In this document: positions 21,800 to 33,149 of the stretch, piece after piece
Position numbering within the stretch: position 1 is the first letter of the stretch
Layout: each line of letters starts with the position of its first letter
DNA from: Diphasiastrum complanatum
Lineage: Eukaryota > Streptophyta > Lycopodiopsida > Lycopodiales > Lycopodiaceae
Reading direction: 5' to 3'
DNA length: 64,000 bases
Assembly: GCA_029204225.1 (NCBI GenBank)
Contig: CM055102.1
Span: 13,146,199-13,210,198, forward strand
Notes under the pieces: model-generated
Told to the model about the DNA's origin: nothing
The model's input: the letters and a program-made list of their open reading frames with translations, nothing else
The model's database searches: none
Position numbers and translations under genes: made by a program

Positions 21800-22065
21800 T
21801 GTGGTACTGTACTGTGGGTCCTATCAGTGTATAAGGATCAGTTGGCCTCATCACGAGGCAAGTCGATGGGACACACGTCCTGCCAACGGCAACCTGGGTC
21901 ATGCATGGGTTGCCTGAGTGAACAACTATATGTACAGTGTAATTTCATTTTGAGAAATACAGTTGTTATGTGAGCTTGCTGAGGAGAGTGATTTTCTGTC
22001 TGTGTTACTGTGTAGCATGATCTGTGTTCCTGTGCAAAGCAAATTCTAAGTTGGTATCAAAGTCG
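21800..22065 (+). mobile_element. C1 copia 5' LTR and primer-binding site
   Basis: The LTR probably begins TGTGGTACTGTACTG at 21800, just past the E1 break, and ends near 22040 (GTGCAAAGCA). The primer-binding site TTGGTATCAAAGTCG follows at 22051-22065. LTR length is about 245 bp, similar to the 261-bp N LTR. The exact 3' boundary is uncertain and no 3' LTR is found. Confidence 0.6.
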
Positions 22066-22446
22066 TACAGGGAGTGTACACAGTACAGTGTCGTCGTTGA
22101 AGAGAGCTTCGGGAGAACTGTCTTCTGAGAGTTCGGGGCTTTACGGCGGGTTGAAGACGGAAAGAGAAGCACTGGTGCACGGTTTCTAATTTATAGAGGC
22201 TTGCTAAGCTCAGTATAGGGATTATTAGCCTGTGCATAGCATCAGACAGGGAAAAATTGATAATTTCGAAGCCAGCTAAAAATTGAAATCGGACTTGGGG
22301 TTACGATTTTTATACATAACTGGTGATTTCTTCGCTGTTTGTGCACCATTTTGGATGCCGTAAGGACAGGAAGGAAACTTCTGACATCACTGTTGGCCTC
22401 AACATACTGTTCGTAGCCTAAGGCAGAAGTTTCAAGCAGTTTTGCG
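22066..22446 (+). other. C1 untranslated leader
   Basis: About 380 bases between the primer-binding site and the gag ATG at 22447. It carries no recognisable ORF or repeat and is the usual position of the copia packaging leader. Confidence 0.5.
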
Positions 22447-23538
22447 ATGGCAAACATGGGAGAGTCCATTTTGAGTGAAAGTAGCAAATTGGACGGGATT
22501 TCCAACTATGCAGTGTGGAAATTCAAAATGAAAAACATACTGATGGAGAAAGATGTGTGGGAAGTTGTCACAAGTGATGAGAGAAGGCCGCCAAATGAAG
22601 CAGACATCAAAGTGTTCAACAAAAAGATGAGGAAAGCTTTGACCTTCATTAACTTGTCAATGAAGGATCACATCATTACCCACATTTGTGATGCTATTCC
22701 ACCCAGACAGGCATGGGATGTGCTAAAGGAGCAGTTCGAGACGTCAAATCCGTCAAGAATTATGTTTCTGAAGTCAAAGTTGAATAGTGCCCGCATGGAG
22801 CAAGGAGATCACATTCAGACGTACATGACCAGAATCAAGACAATGAGAGATGAACTGCATTCTATTGGAGAGTGCATATGTGATGTGGAGCTGGTGCATA
22901 ATGCATTATGCAGCATTGCAGAACCCTATCAGATGTTTGTGAGCGGAATAGCATCAAGAGAAAGATTGCCAACCTTTGACGAGCTCACAGGAATCTTGAT
23001 GCAGGAAGAGCAACGACGAGAAATGGTGAAAGCTAGACGTCAAAATACTGATGATCAGGCACTTGCGACACACCAAGAACAAGACAAGGGGAAACCCAAA
23101 AAAGCAGGTAACCTTGTCGATGAAGGTGAGATTGAAGACTCTAGCATCTTCATATCTGCATTATCATCTAATCAAGATGATCAAGCATGGTATATTGACT
23201 CAGGAGCCACAAGACACATGACAGGTAGCAAGAACTGGTTTAGTAGTTTGAAGGCGTTGGATAATGGGACATTTGTTTCACAAGCAAATGGTGAAGTCTG
23301 CATGATCAAGGGGATAGGCACAGTTTCAATCCAACTGCCTGATGGCAAAAGTAGAATGATCAGGGAGGTACTTTACGTACCAGGTTTGAAAAAAAATCTA
23401 CTTTTTGTTGGAGTCATTACTGATCAAAAGTTGAAAGTAGAATTCGCCCATGATCGTTGCTTTGTGAAGGATGCGAACCAAAAGTTCAAAGTTACTGCAA
23501 ATGGAGTAAGAGACCCAATACAAAATTGTACAGGTTGA
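22447..23538 (+). pseudogene. C1 copia gag and protease
   Basis: ATG 22447 opens 363 codons. The gag (UBN2-type) core includes SKLDGISNYAVWKFKMKNIL, ALTFINLSMKDHIITHICDA, AWDVLKEQFET, IQTYMTRIKTMRDELHSIGE and LMQEEQRREM. The usual CCHC zinc knuckle is missing between the basic stretch and the protease. Protease starts AWYIDSGATRHMTGS, with catalytic Asp, and continues to VLYVPGLKKNLLFVGVITDQ. A frameshift near 23520 (after VTANGVR) separates it from integrase, so the polyprotein is broken. In a live element this single gag-pol precursor is cleaved by its own protease. Confidence 0.85.
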
Positions 23539-26309
23539 ATGCTACAATTAAGGGGCAACATGGACTTGTATCATTCGTTCCTTCACACACTGAGTTGTGG
23601 CACAAGAGGCTTGGTCACTTGAACTTGGGAAGCCTCAGTTTGATGAGAAATTTGGAGATGGTAGCAAAACTGCCTACAATAGAAGATCACTTGAAATCGA
23701 TGTGCAAATCTTGTATATATGTGAAGCAGCATCGAGAGAAGTTCAATAAAGTGGGTGTTGCAAGAGCAAAGAACATCCTGGATTTAATCCACACAGATTT
23801 ATACGGGCCTATGAGGACCATGTCCTTAGGAAAAGCCTTCTATTTCATGACCTTTATTGATGATATGTCACGTAAGACGTGGATCTACTTCTTGAAGAAG
23901 AAATCAGATGCTTTTGATAACTTCAAGAACTTCAAAAACTTGGTCGAAAATCAGACAAGTAAGAAGATCAAAGTCCTAAGATCAGATAGTGGAGGTGAGT
24001 ATAAGTCTAATGACTTCAATGATCTTTGTGATCAATGTGGGATTGAAAGACAATTTACGCAAGCTCATACTCTTGCTCTCAATGGTGTAGCTGAGCGCAA
24101 AAATCGTACGATTGTGGAAAGTGCCAGATCTATGCTAGCTGAGATGAAATTACCAAAAGATTTTTGGTCAGAAGCATGTAGCACGACAGTCTATCTTCAA
24201 AATAGAAGCCCTACCATTTCCATACCAAAAATAACACCTGAGGAAGCATTCACAAAGAAGAAGCCAAAGGTGAACCACTTGCGAATCTTTGGATGTAAGG
24301 GCTTTGTACATATTTCTAAGGAAGAAAGACGTAAACTTGATGTAAAAGCTATCAAGTGCATATTCCTGGGATATGATGATCGCGTGAAGGGCTATAGATG
24401 TTTTGATCCAGTCGAAAACAAAATCCATATAAGCCGAGATGTTATCTTTGATGAATCCAAGATGTATGAAGACGAATATGCTGAGAAGATAGACACATCC
24501 AGTAGGAAAAATGGTATACTGAGGATACCACCTGATGATGATCCATTCATTGACCTTCCGAGTGATGAACATGAGGATACATCTCAAGATACTACTACTC
24601 AACCTCAAGAAACATGTTGGAGAGGTAGGGACAAACATTTTGTTGCAAGAAGGATTGAAATTGCAGGTGACAAATGCAAGGAGAAGGATGTACCGCGGGA
24701 TACATTTTCACCAGGAAGCCGATCACCTGACAGAAAGCTCCCTAAGTGGTTTGAGAGATTGATGGAGAGCCGCGATATAGATGACTTTCCAGGATCATCT
24801 AACCAGGGAGAGCTACGAAGATCAACAAGAGAGAAGATACTACCTGAAAGGTATGAAACAAATTATGCTCTATTATCCAGCATTATTCAAAGCAAAGAAC
24901 CTTCGACTTATGGTGAAGCGAAGGATGTTGACATTTGGATGAAGGCCATGGGAGAGGAGATGGAGTCAATTGCTAAGCATAGCACATGGGACTTAGTAGA
25001 ACCACTAGTTGGCAAGAAACCCATTGGTTGCAAATGGGTATACAGAACTAAGTACCATGCAGATGGAAGCATAGCAAAGCACAAAGCAAGATTGGTAATC
25101 AAAGGGTACGCACAAAATAAAGGCATTGACTATGAGGAGACCTTTGCACCGGTGTGTAAGTGGAATACTCTACGTCTACTTATTGCTTTAGCTTCACATT
25201 TTGGTTGGCCTTTGCATCAGATGGATGGAATCTGCTTTTCTAAATGGTGAGTTAGAAGAAGAAGTGTTCATGGATCAACCTGAAGGCTTTGTAACGAAAG
25301 GACAGGAAAATAAAGTATGTCGCTTGAAGAAAGCGCTTTATGGTCTTAAACAAGCACCACGTGCGTGGTATAGCAGGATTGATGCCTACTTTTGTTCAAA
25401 GGGGATGGTGAGAACACATTCTGATCCAAATCTATATGTCTTATGCTTTGATGGTATGGTTGCTTTGATTGCTCTTTATGTTGATGACTTAATTATTACG
25501 GGAAATAATCAAGAGATGATAGACATGATCAAGAAAGACCTCATGGAACAATTTGAGATGACGTGATGCATTACTGCCTTGGAGTAGAAGTGTGGCAAAA
25601 AGGACATGAAGTGGGTTTAACACAAGTGAATTATGTCAAAGAGTTACTACACAGGTTTAGGTTGTAGGATTGCAAACCAGTAAACACTCCTATTGAACCA
25701 GGTAAAAAGCTTTCTAAGCTTGATGAGTCATAGTCATTTGATGCTACGCTGTATAGACAGTTAGTAGGGAGCTTGATTTACCTTACCACGACTAGACCAG
25801 ATATATGCTATGTTGTTGGCATTGTAAGTCAGTTTATGGCAGCACCTACGGAAATGCATTGGAAGACAGCTAAATGCATTTTGCGTTATGTGAAAGGCAC
25901 TTCAGAGTATGGCTTGATTTACAGGAAGCATGATGGTTTACCTGAGTTGTGTGGTAAATAAATGCGGACTGGGGAGGTGACTATGATGATCGTAGATCCA
26001 CCACAGGATATATATATTCCAGTTTTGTGGTAATTGCTTTTCCTGGTCTAGTAAGAAGCAAAGTACAATTGCTCTTTCCACCACAGAAGCAGAGTATAAG
26101 GCAATGTGTAGTGCTGCACAAGAAGCTATATGGTTGAGACAAATCTTGGAAGAAATTGGCATGAAGCAGAAAAATCCCACAACTTTACATAGCGACAGTC
26201 AGAGTGGCATTCAGCTAGCAAAGAATCCAGTGTTCCATGCAAGAACTAAACACATTGAGATTCAATATCACTTCATATGTGAAAGGCTGTTGAGTCGTGA
26301 AATTAAGTT
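23521..26309 (+). pseudogene. C1 copia integrase, RT and RNase H
   Basis: Bases 23521-25238 encode GAG-pre-integrase (LWHKRLGHLNLGSL, CKSCIYVKQHREKF), the integrase core (ILDLIHTDLYGPM, LRSDSGGEYKS, NGVAERKNRTIVESARSMLA; all three D,D,E residues present) and the RT start (CKWVYRTKYHADGS, IDYEETFAPVCKW). A deletion of about two bases at 25240 shifts the frame. Bases 25245-25566 encode SAFLNGELEEEVFMDQPEGF, ALYGLKQAPRAWY and ALYVDDLIITGN with the YVDD catalytic box. From 25567 stops accumulate through RNase H (LVGSLIYLTTTRPDICYVVG, KHIEIQYHFICERL). It ends at about 26309 without polypurine tract or 3' LTR. This is the best preserved copia in the window but not coding-competent. Confidence 0.88.
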
Positions 26310-26372
26310 GGAGTGCTGGATAAAGAGGTGTATTTAGTACAACCTCAAGGATTTGTTGATCAAGGCTTAACT
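26310..26372 (+). pseudogene. N-family RT fragment joined to C1
   Basis: GGAGTGCTGGATAAAGAGG leads into a frame reading DKEVYLVQPQGFVDQGL, the RT segment that follows AFLNG in copia. The first 12 bases match the point where element N breaks at 37707-37718, so this is the missing downstream neighbour of N-type RT, only about 60 bp long. Confidence 0.6.
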
Positions 26373-27055
26373 AGAATCAGAATAACAATTATGTTGAGTA
26401 GCTCTAGAATCCAGAAACCACGAATCATCCGAATTTGCGTATTTGTCTTTGACCATAAAAGTGGCTTCATACATTTCGACTTGAGGAGATGTTGTAACTG
26501 TATTTGCTCGTTGATCAGGTTGCTTGGCTACATTCTTCGCTTTGAGAATTCGGCAATCCTGGATCTCATGGTTATTGCATTTGCAATACCTGCAAAACAT
26601 CTTCTTCTTCGACGAATGTGGATTTGATGATTGTTTTTGACTTTGAGTCTGTTTCTGACTCGATGTAGATTGCTTGGAGCTTTTCTTCTTCTATTGTTTC
26701 GAGCCCTTGTTGACATATAGAGCATGAGACGAAGAGGTAGACAAAGTGTCTTGACTTCTTCGATTATCTTCTTGCAGCAACATAGTGATAATTTTGATAA
26801 GAGTTAAATCTGAGTGTGTCATGATGATCATCACCCAATTCTCATATGTAGAGAACAGGCTTGAAAGCAATGTCATTATTGCGTCTTGATCATCTATGGC
26901 TGATCCGATAGGGCCATCTATTGCAAGAGATTCTTAAATTGGTTAATGTGACTCTGTGAACGATCTGCTTGATGAGGGCGCAGGAAGCATCGTGTAATAA
27001 CACTCAACTCCTTTACAATTCACAAGATTGATTCAGGACTTATTATAAGCTCTCA
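26373..27055 (-). pseudogene. K: copia gag/protease fragment fused to an LTR piece (minus)
   Basis: On the minus strand, 27055-26965 matches 17683-17772 of the E1 LTR. It passes at a short joint into gag (about 26950-26700): INQFKNLL, AIMTLLSSLFSTYENWVMII, SDLTLIKIITMLLQEDN. A zinc knuckle CRYCKCNNHEIQDC (about 26595) and degenerate protease SWFLDSRATQHN (Gly replaced by Arg) follow, and it ends at about 26375. The gag matches the Q2 gag at 34.4 kb. Leader, N-terminal gag and the rest of the LTR are missing, which looks like a strand-transfer or recombination product. Confidence 0.75.
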
Positions 27056-27335
27056 TCAAGTTCAGACAATTCAAGAGCATGCAGAAAATCAGACTAGTAA
27101 ACGAATCAAAGCACTGAGGTCAAATAACGGGGGAGAATACATCTCCACTGAATTCAAGGAGTACCGCCTTAACAGTGGCATTGAACAACAATACAGTGCA
27201 ACAATCTTTTATCATTATCACTTTGTACGTGGATGATACATTGTTTTTCAGCAACAATACCAATATGATCAAAGTGAAGCTGCTTCTTTCAGCGGTACAA
27301 AATCTGACAAGTCCAAGATATAGAAACGTTATTTA
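27056..27335 (+). pseudogene. Copia integrase fused to RT catalytic box (internal deletion)
   Basis: The translation reads ENQTSKRIKALRSNNGGEYI and STEFKEYRLNSGIEQQYSAT (integrase with the second catalytic Asp changed to Asn) and then switches within a few codons to TLYVDDTLFFSNNTNMIKVK (RT YVDD box). The integrase Glu region and first half of RT are deleted between them. It ends at about 27330 against sequence of a different type. Confidence 0.7.
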
Positions 27336-28366
27336 TTGATACAAGCGTTAGTTTATATGATTGTATAGATTTTGATTCTACTCGAGATAGAGCATCGTTT
27401 ATAGGCTCTAGAACTACCACTACTCTTTCTCCTTCTGATATATCTCTAATCACATTGTCTACTTATAATATAGATAATAATTCTTTTTTGACACTATCGG
27501 ATATATCGAATCTTTTTTATCTCACAGAGTCTGAGACTCTTTGCATTTTGAGCAAAGAGCTTCATGAATTTTCAGATATAATCAATTATGATGTTGATGA
27601 TCTTCTCCCTAGTGTTGACGATGTAAATAAGGATGAGTTTTATTTAGGGAAAAATTGCTTGAAAATGGCTATGGAGGAAATGTGCCAAAAGGAAGAAGAT
27701 ATTTCTTAATAAGAGGAGTTCCTCAAATTTCAAAGTCAGTTTGGTTTTCCAAAATCAATTGTCTGTTCACCAACCTTACTGGCATCAAAAGGTGGACATA
27801 ATTTTGATGGAGAGACAATAATTGGGAAAGACAAGGTCAAATGTGTAAGTTTTGTATCTTATTTTGTACTAAAAGATCCGTAATGTCAGATTTTATACTG
27901 GAGCTTGCTTTTCATTTTTTCATTTCAAGAAACAATTTTTCTTGATAATTTTGCAATTCATCGAGAAGGGCAGAGATCTTCTGCTAGAGAATTTTAAAGA
28001 GATCATGCACTGGGACATTATCTGAAGTTCTTCAAGAATAATGAAATAAGTGGTGCCCATTCAAAGTTTCATCAACATGGTGATACAATTATTTTGACAA
28101 TCAAAGCACTTTCTCATTTTCTTGGAGGACATAATTTTAATAGGGTGCATAAAATAATTTTTGTTAAGAAAACTATTGCACTTGAAATTTTAGAATATGA
28201 ACCAGTGAATTTCATGCTCAGATCATCTCATTTTGCATTGTATGATGATCTGAGTAAGCATGAGAACTATGAGCTCTTGGATCCATACAAAAGAAAGAAA
28301 TTGTTGCATGATTCTAAATTGCAACTTTCATTAATGAAAGTGTCGGAAGCAGAGTAGATATTGGAG
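27336..28366 (+). pseudogene. Decayed gene of unknown function (two exons?)
   Basis: A coding-like track begins near 27336 (FIDTSVSLYDCIDFDSTRDR) and runs through LSDISNLFYLTESETLCILS, INYDVDDLLPSVDDVNKDEF and, after two stops at 27706, FQSQFGFPKSIVCSPTLLAS to KDKVKC. A GTAAGT at 27847 would be a splice donor. After TTTCATTTCAAG (27930) a second open stretch reads IFLDNFAIHREGQRSSARE, a stop, GAHSKFHQHGDTIILTIKAL, NFNRVHKIIFVKKTIALEIL, and ends LLDPYKRKKLLHDSKLQLSL and SEAE at 28354. I do not recognise it. It is AT-rich and lies between copia pieces, convergent with a second unknown gene, which suggests one inserted unit. Confidence 0.4.
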
Positions 28367-28374
28367 AAATAAAC

Positions 28375-29885
28375 TTTGTAAAATTTTCCATTTAATATAG
28401 AAAATTTCTCTGTATGTCTATTGCCTACTGGCTTGTATAAATTTGCATGCTTTTTGAAATTTTTAATAATCCGTCGATATTGTATTATGACGAATTTGGA
28501 TTCTTTTGTAAAACCATTAAGTTGCAGTATATAGTTCTTCTTTGTGCTAGTCTCACCATGTTGTGTACTTTTATGAAATGTCGCTCTTGCTTGCCAATGA
28601 GATTTTTCCATTCATTGCGATGACCATATGCTAGACTTCCACTATTTCTTGCAAAGAATGTCAAATGATGCCGTAATATGTGTTGCATGTCATAAAAATA
28701 AAATCTAAATCATTACCAAAAGTATCTAAATTAATTGCACATATTTGTCTATAATAGTGTAACATCAAAATCTTATCATATAATATGTTATATGATCTAC
28801 ACCCCATGCACTTTGAACTGCATCCACAAATTCACTGGTTGTTTTCATGTGTACACTAGTATTTGAAATTTTATCTTTCCTCAAGTATTTCCCCATGTCT
28901 AATTTTCTCCAAACTTCTACTTTGTGTAGACGAGTAAAATCTTCTTCTTCGAAATCTTGAGTTGCAGCTATTATCTCTTTTTAAATCGAGTATTGAATCT
29001 TGGATTCTTTGCCTAAATAATTTGATAAAAATCTACGAGCTTTGGAACCTCCAATGCTCAGCTTGCATGGAATATTTCCTGTTTTACTTGATAGCTTGTC
29101 ATCTTTTTTTATTTTAACATGGCCTTTATGTAAGACAACACATTCTCTAGTCTGGAAATAGCTTTCTTCACATATGACTCTGGCTCGGAATTCCATGCGA
29201 ACAAGATGTGAAGATATATTATTTTTTCTATTATAAGCACCTCTACATGCAATGTACAAATATGAACATTCTGAAAAATTGGTAGTACCAGTTTCCAATT
29301 AGGATCTTCTCGATCTCTTAATATTCTTATACTCCTTGTCATGTCTTTTGTTGTCTTCATGCAGTACAAACAAGGGTGTTTAGAGTTAGCGCCATGAGTT
29401 ACATTAAACATACATTTTAATGTCTTCTGATCTCCTGCTAAATGCCATTTTATATTGAAAGTGCCAATTTTAAAAATATTGAGTGGAACTCCCTCTGTGT
29501 GATTTCAATGGTGACAAGGATATGTCGTTTTATTAATTATCCATGAGAGAATGTCATGGTCTTCTTTCATAACATATAAGATAAACAAAAAAATGATTTA
29601 GCATAATATCAACAAGAGAAGATTTTTCAAATGAGATCCATATTAGATTATCCCCATTGAATATTTGAAGGAACTACTATACCTGAAAAGTTGCCAACCA
29701 CCAGATATCATTTTTTGATTGAACACTGAAATTGAGGCCTTCTGAGTATTCTGAATTTGAAAGAGCTCCATTCATGATCGTAAGACTGACTCTCTCCATT
29801 TTTTGTCCTTTTATAATCTCAGACTCATCTAACTTAAGAACAACTATCAATTTGTTATTGACATTCTAATTTGTGATACCGTAAA
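28375..29885 (-). pseudogene. Decayed gene of unknown family with PCLYC motif (minus)
   Basis: On the minus strand a track runs from about 29885: LKLDESEIIKGQKMERVSLT, SEYSEGLNFSVQSKNDIWWL, a possible intron, then FNIKWHLAGDQKTLKCMFNV and THGANSKHPCLYCMKTTKDM near 29430-29345, HICTLHVEVLIIEKIIYLHI, KIKKDDKLSSKTGN, LSIGGSKARRFLSNYLGKES, TRLHKVEVWRKLDMGKYLRK (about 28930) and HLTFFARNSGSLAYGHRNEW (about 28660). The Asp-Lys and Cys-x2-Cys pairs recall large proteins of unknown function that are multicopy in animals and some plants and may be transposon-derived; that link is from memory and weak. Several stops and frame changes make it a pseudogene. Confidence 0.45.
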
Positions 29886-30870
29886 AATTTATGGTGAATG
29901 TTAGTAACTGATTAATGTCAATGAATATATTGTTGGAATTGTTATATGCTAGACATTCTCCTTTCGAGCAATACACTTCATTGGTATGAGATGGATTACC
30001 AACTATTGTCTGCATACCTTGGTTTAACGTGTCTTTTTTTTTTAAAGATAAAATGGTCGTGGAATTGGAAACTCACCCGTGCGAATGCCTCCTTTATCAT
30101 CTTAAATGTTGTTGCATATGTTTCTCTACTGATGCTAGAAAAATTACAGGCCCCCTAAATCAATGTAGTATCCAATATTTTTCCAACTTATTCATAATGT
30201 TATCAGTATTTTAAAAATTATATTTTAATTGTGGTTAAGCACCAGTGAGGTACATTCATTTTCATGGAAAGTAGTGCGGGCAAATGCGTAAAGAAGTTAG
30301 AAAATGATATTTTAATTACTTTATTGTTATTTTTTGATATCCTACTATGGCATTTCTTATAGGGCCTTCTTTGGGCCCATATTTTCAATAATGTAACTTG
30401 TATATCCCATCGCTAATGGACAGTGATGGACCAGCTAGTTTTTAACTACACGTATCCTCTTTTAAATGAAGATCCATATATTGTATGTATTTTGACATAA
30501 CAAGTGTGATGTATGTCCTTTACAGCCTTGGTTGTGGCTCACTATGGATACTTGAGTCTTTGACTCTAATCCATCTGCTTTCAAAGCACTTTGTTCTTAA
30601 GCTATCGTAAGACAAGAATGAATAGGATTTGAAGGAACTTGCTTTGTTATGGTGTATTTTGTAACACTTTTTTGGGCTTGTGGAAACTCATTTCAAAACA
30701 TAGACCCGGATTCGGCAAAAACCATTTTCCGTATATAGAAAAAGACATCCTTGAGCAATAATGACCTCCTCACAGGATTCCCTTACGATGACTATTCAAG
30801 TTGGCGCTTCAAACGTATTTTGGTTGCATTGACGCAAATGATAATGTGGCTTCAATATCTATTAATTGAA
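29886..30870. other. AT-rich, nothing firmly recognised
   Basis: It may contain 5' exons of the minus-strand unknown gene (up to about 30200) but no clear coding track was found. Sequence from about 30780 approaches the RNase H tail described next. Confidence 0.35.
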
Positions 30871-30877
30871 TTGGTAT

Positions 30878-31238
30878 TATAACAAAGGAGATATGATGCT
30901 ACAAAGTAAGGCATTAGGTACAGCAGTACGATTGAGAAACTTACTTTTAGATGTTAGTGTGAAACAATATGCTTCGACAACTTTATATTGTGATAATCAA
31001 AGTGCTATTGCTTTATCAACCAATCCTAGATTTCATTGTAGGCGTAAGCACATTGAAATTAAGTATCACTATGTCAAAAACAAAGTTCTTGACAAAGAGG
31101 TAAAATTGTAGTACTGTCAAACGCAAGATATGACAGCTGATATTTTTACTAGGGTGCTAAGCTTGGATGCACACAGAAAGTTTTGTGCAAAACTAAGTTT
31201 AAAGGTCAAGGCATTCATGGATTCAGATTAAGGAAAAG
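30878..31238 (+). pseudogene. Copia RNase H tail (Q family)
   Basis: The frame reads LQSKALGTAVRLRNLLLDVS, LYCDNQSAIALSTNPRFHCR and RKHIEIKYHYVKNKVLDKEV, a stop, then DMTADIFTRVLSLDAHRKF and KAFMDSD before a TAA and AAGGAAAAG at 31230-31238. This is the standard copia 3' end (CDNQSAI, RxKHIEIxYHxVR, ADIFTKxL), followed by a poor polypurine tract and an LTR. The upstream RNase H and RT are missing or separated by the unknown genes at 27.3-29.9 kb. Confidence 0.85.
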
Positions 31239-32159
31239 TGTTGGATTATTCTACTATCAGAAGTGATTCATCCAAATAATCAATTTTTAATCTACATCCA
31301 TTCATTATCCAATTCTATAGTTCTATTCGTGTTTCTACATAGTCTGCAGAATTACTCGGGAATCGCTCAACATGTGACTCCTATATATCGGACAAACCTC
31401 TGACATATCGAACTTCAACGAAAGTCAAAGAACTCTAACATGCCGAAATATGACTATTATTGTTCCCCTGATATGAAGCTAAAGACTTGCTCTAATTGTT
31501 TTGCAAGTAAAATTTTGGAAAGTCCTAATTGGATGAATGACAACGCATTACAACTAACTACCAATTACGATCTACGACTCGATTAGCTCTCCTACCGGAT
31601 TAGCTTAAACTACTTTAATATAAATAGCTGATTGTAAAGACTTCTATAAGTCTCTAGAAAGTTTTCAGAGCTCTATAAGAATATTGCTACGAGCGCTTAC
31701 TGCTTAGTAGCGGAAGTGCATCAGACAGAGTTTTCAGTTCCTCAGAGATAATTTAGAGTACGTGATTTTTATCCGCTATTGTTTTGTGCGCTCATCATCT
31801 GATTTGTACATGCTACTTACTGAATCAATCTATCTTCTTAGTATCATGTCAGGATGTATGCTTCTCTGTAGTTATTTGTAACTGATAAATCTCTTTTTGT
31901 TTCGATTGATCTGTTGAATACTTCAACGTTGCAATATTCTATACATTACTTCGCAATTTGAAATTGTTTGGCTACGAAATTACTTTAGCACTAATGATTT
32001 CTAAGTTAGTTTCTAAAAGTGAACGTTACTTCTGTCATTATAGCTTTGTTCAATTTTTGATAAGAGTAGTCATGCACTAGGAAAGAAGGCTCATTTTGAT
32101 GCGCTCGATAGTTCGTTCACAGACTTCGACTTATCGAATCGTCATTCCTTCTTCCAACA
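31239..32159 (+). mobile_element. Q-family copia 3' LTR (921 bp)
   Basis: It starts TGTTGGATTATTC directly after the RNase H tail and ends TTCTTCCAACA at about 32159, giving inverted TGTTGG/CCAACA ends. It is related to the E1 LTR (17122): shared start, TACATAGTCTGCAG-like block, and a GTAGTCATGCA block near the end. The 3' boundary is inferred from the CCAACA terminus. Confidence 0.7.
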
Positions 32160-32174
32160 AACTGGTACCTATCC

Positions 32175-32402
32175 TATTTTGAGATACAATTTATCAAACA
32201 AGTTGCTAAGCTCGGGTTAACGGCTTATATGAATGATTTAGTACACTCTTTTAGATACATTGATGATATTTGTTTCACTTATAATCTCGGAGTGAAACAT
32301 TTTTTGGATAAATCACAGGCTAGGATAATTCTTTTTGGATCTACCCCTTGGAATTTTTTGAAACTAAGCATGGCAACAATAATAGAGAAAGTGCAAATTA
32401 AA

Positions 32403-32420
<18 letters not shown>
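32175..32420 (+). pseudogene. Reverse-transcriptase-like fragment of another class
   Basis: An open stretch reads YFEIQFIKQVAKLGLTAYMN, DLVHSFRYIDDICFTYNLGV and KHFLDKSQ. RYIDDI with preceding hydrophobic residues resembles the RT catalytic box of non-copia, possibly Penelope- or DIRS-like, elements. Only about 80 codons remain, so the class cannot be settled. It lies just past the LTR end, and could be the host repeat into which the copia inserted. Confidence 0.35.
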
Positions 32421-32770
<350 letters not shown>

Positions 32771-32980
32771 TCCTCCTTGATAGTTTTTCAAGATCTGTGA
32801 AACACATTTAAAGGGCTTGAACTCAGCTTCAAATAATTAGATCTCATGACACTAAGCTAGATCTAATTGATGGCAAACATACTTTTCATTTGATGAATAA
32901 ACTTTGGTTTTCTTCCCTCTTGATGTCTGTAGGAGGCTTATAATCTTTTCTAGAATGTCATAATAAATTTGCTTAGAACG

Positions 32981-33108
32981 ACATAAATTGTACCACTGTT
33001 GTATGGACATCGACCTATCACTTTCATATTGGATTTATTCCTCTACATAAATTGTACCACTGCTGTATGGACATCGACCTACCACTTTCATATTGGATTT
33101 ATTCCTCT
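32981..33108. repeat. Two-copy tandem repeat, 64 bp
   Basis: Units 32981-33044 and 33045-33108 start ACATAAATTGTACCACTG and end GGATTTATTCCTCT. They differ at only two positions (GTTGTATGG/GCTGTATGG and CCTATCA/CCTACCA), indicating a recent duplication. Confidence 0.92.
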
Positions 33109-33149
33109 ACTCTTCTAAATCTCATGTTAATCTAATTCCATTCACATTG

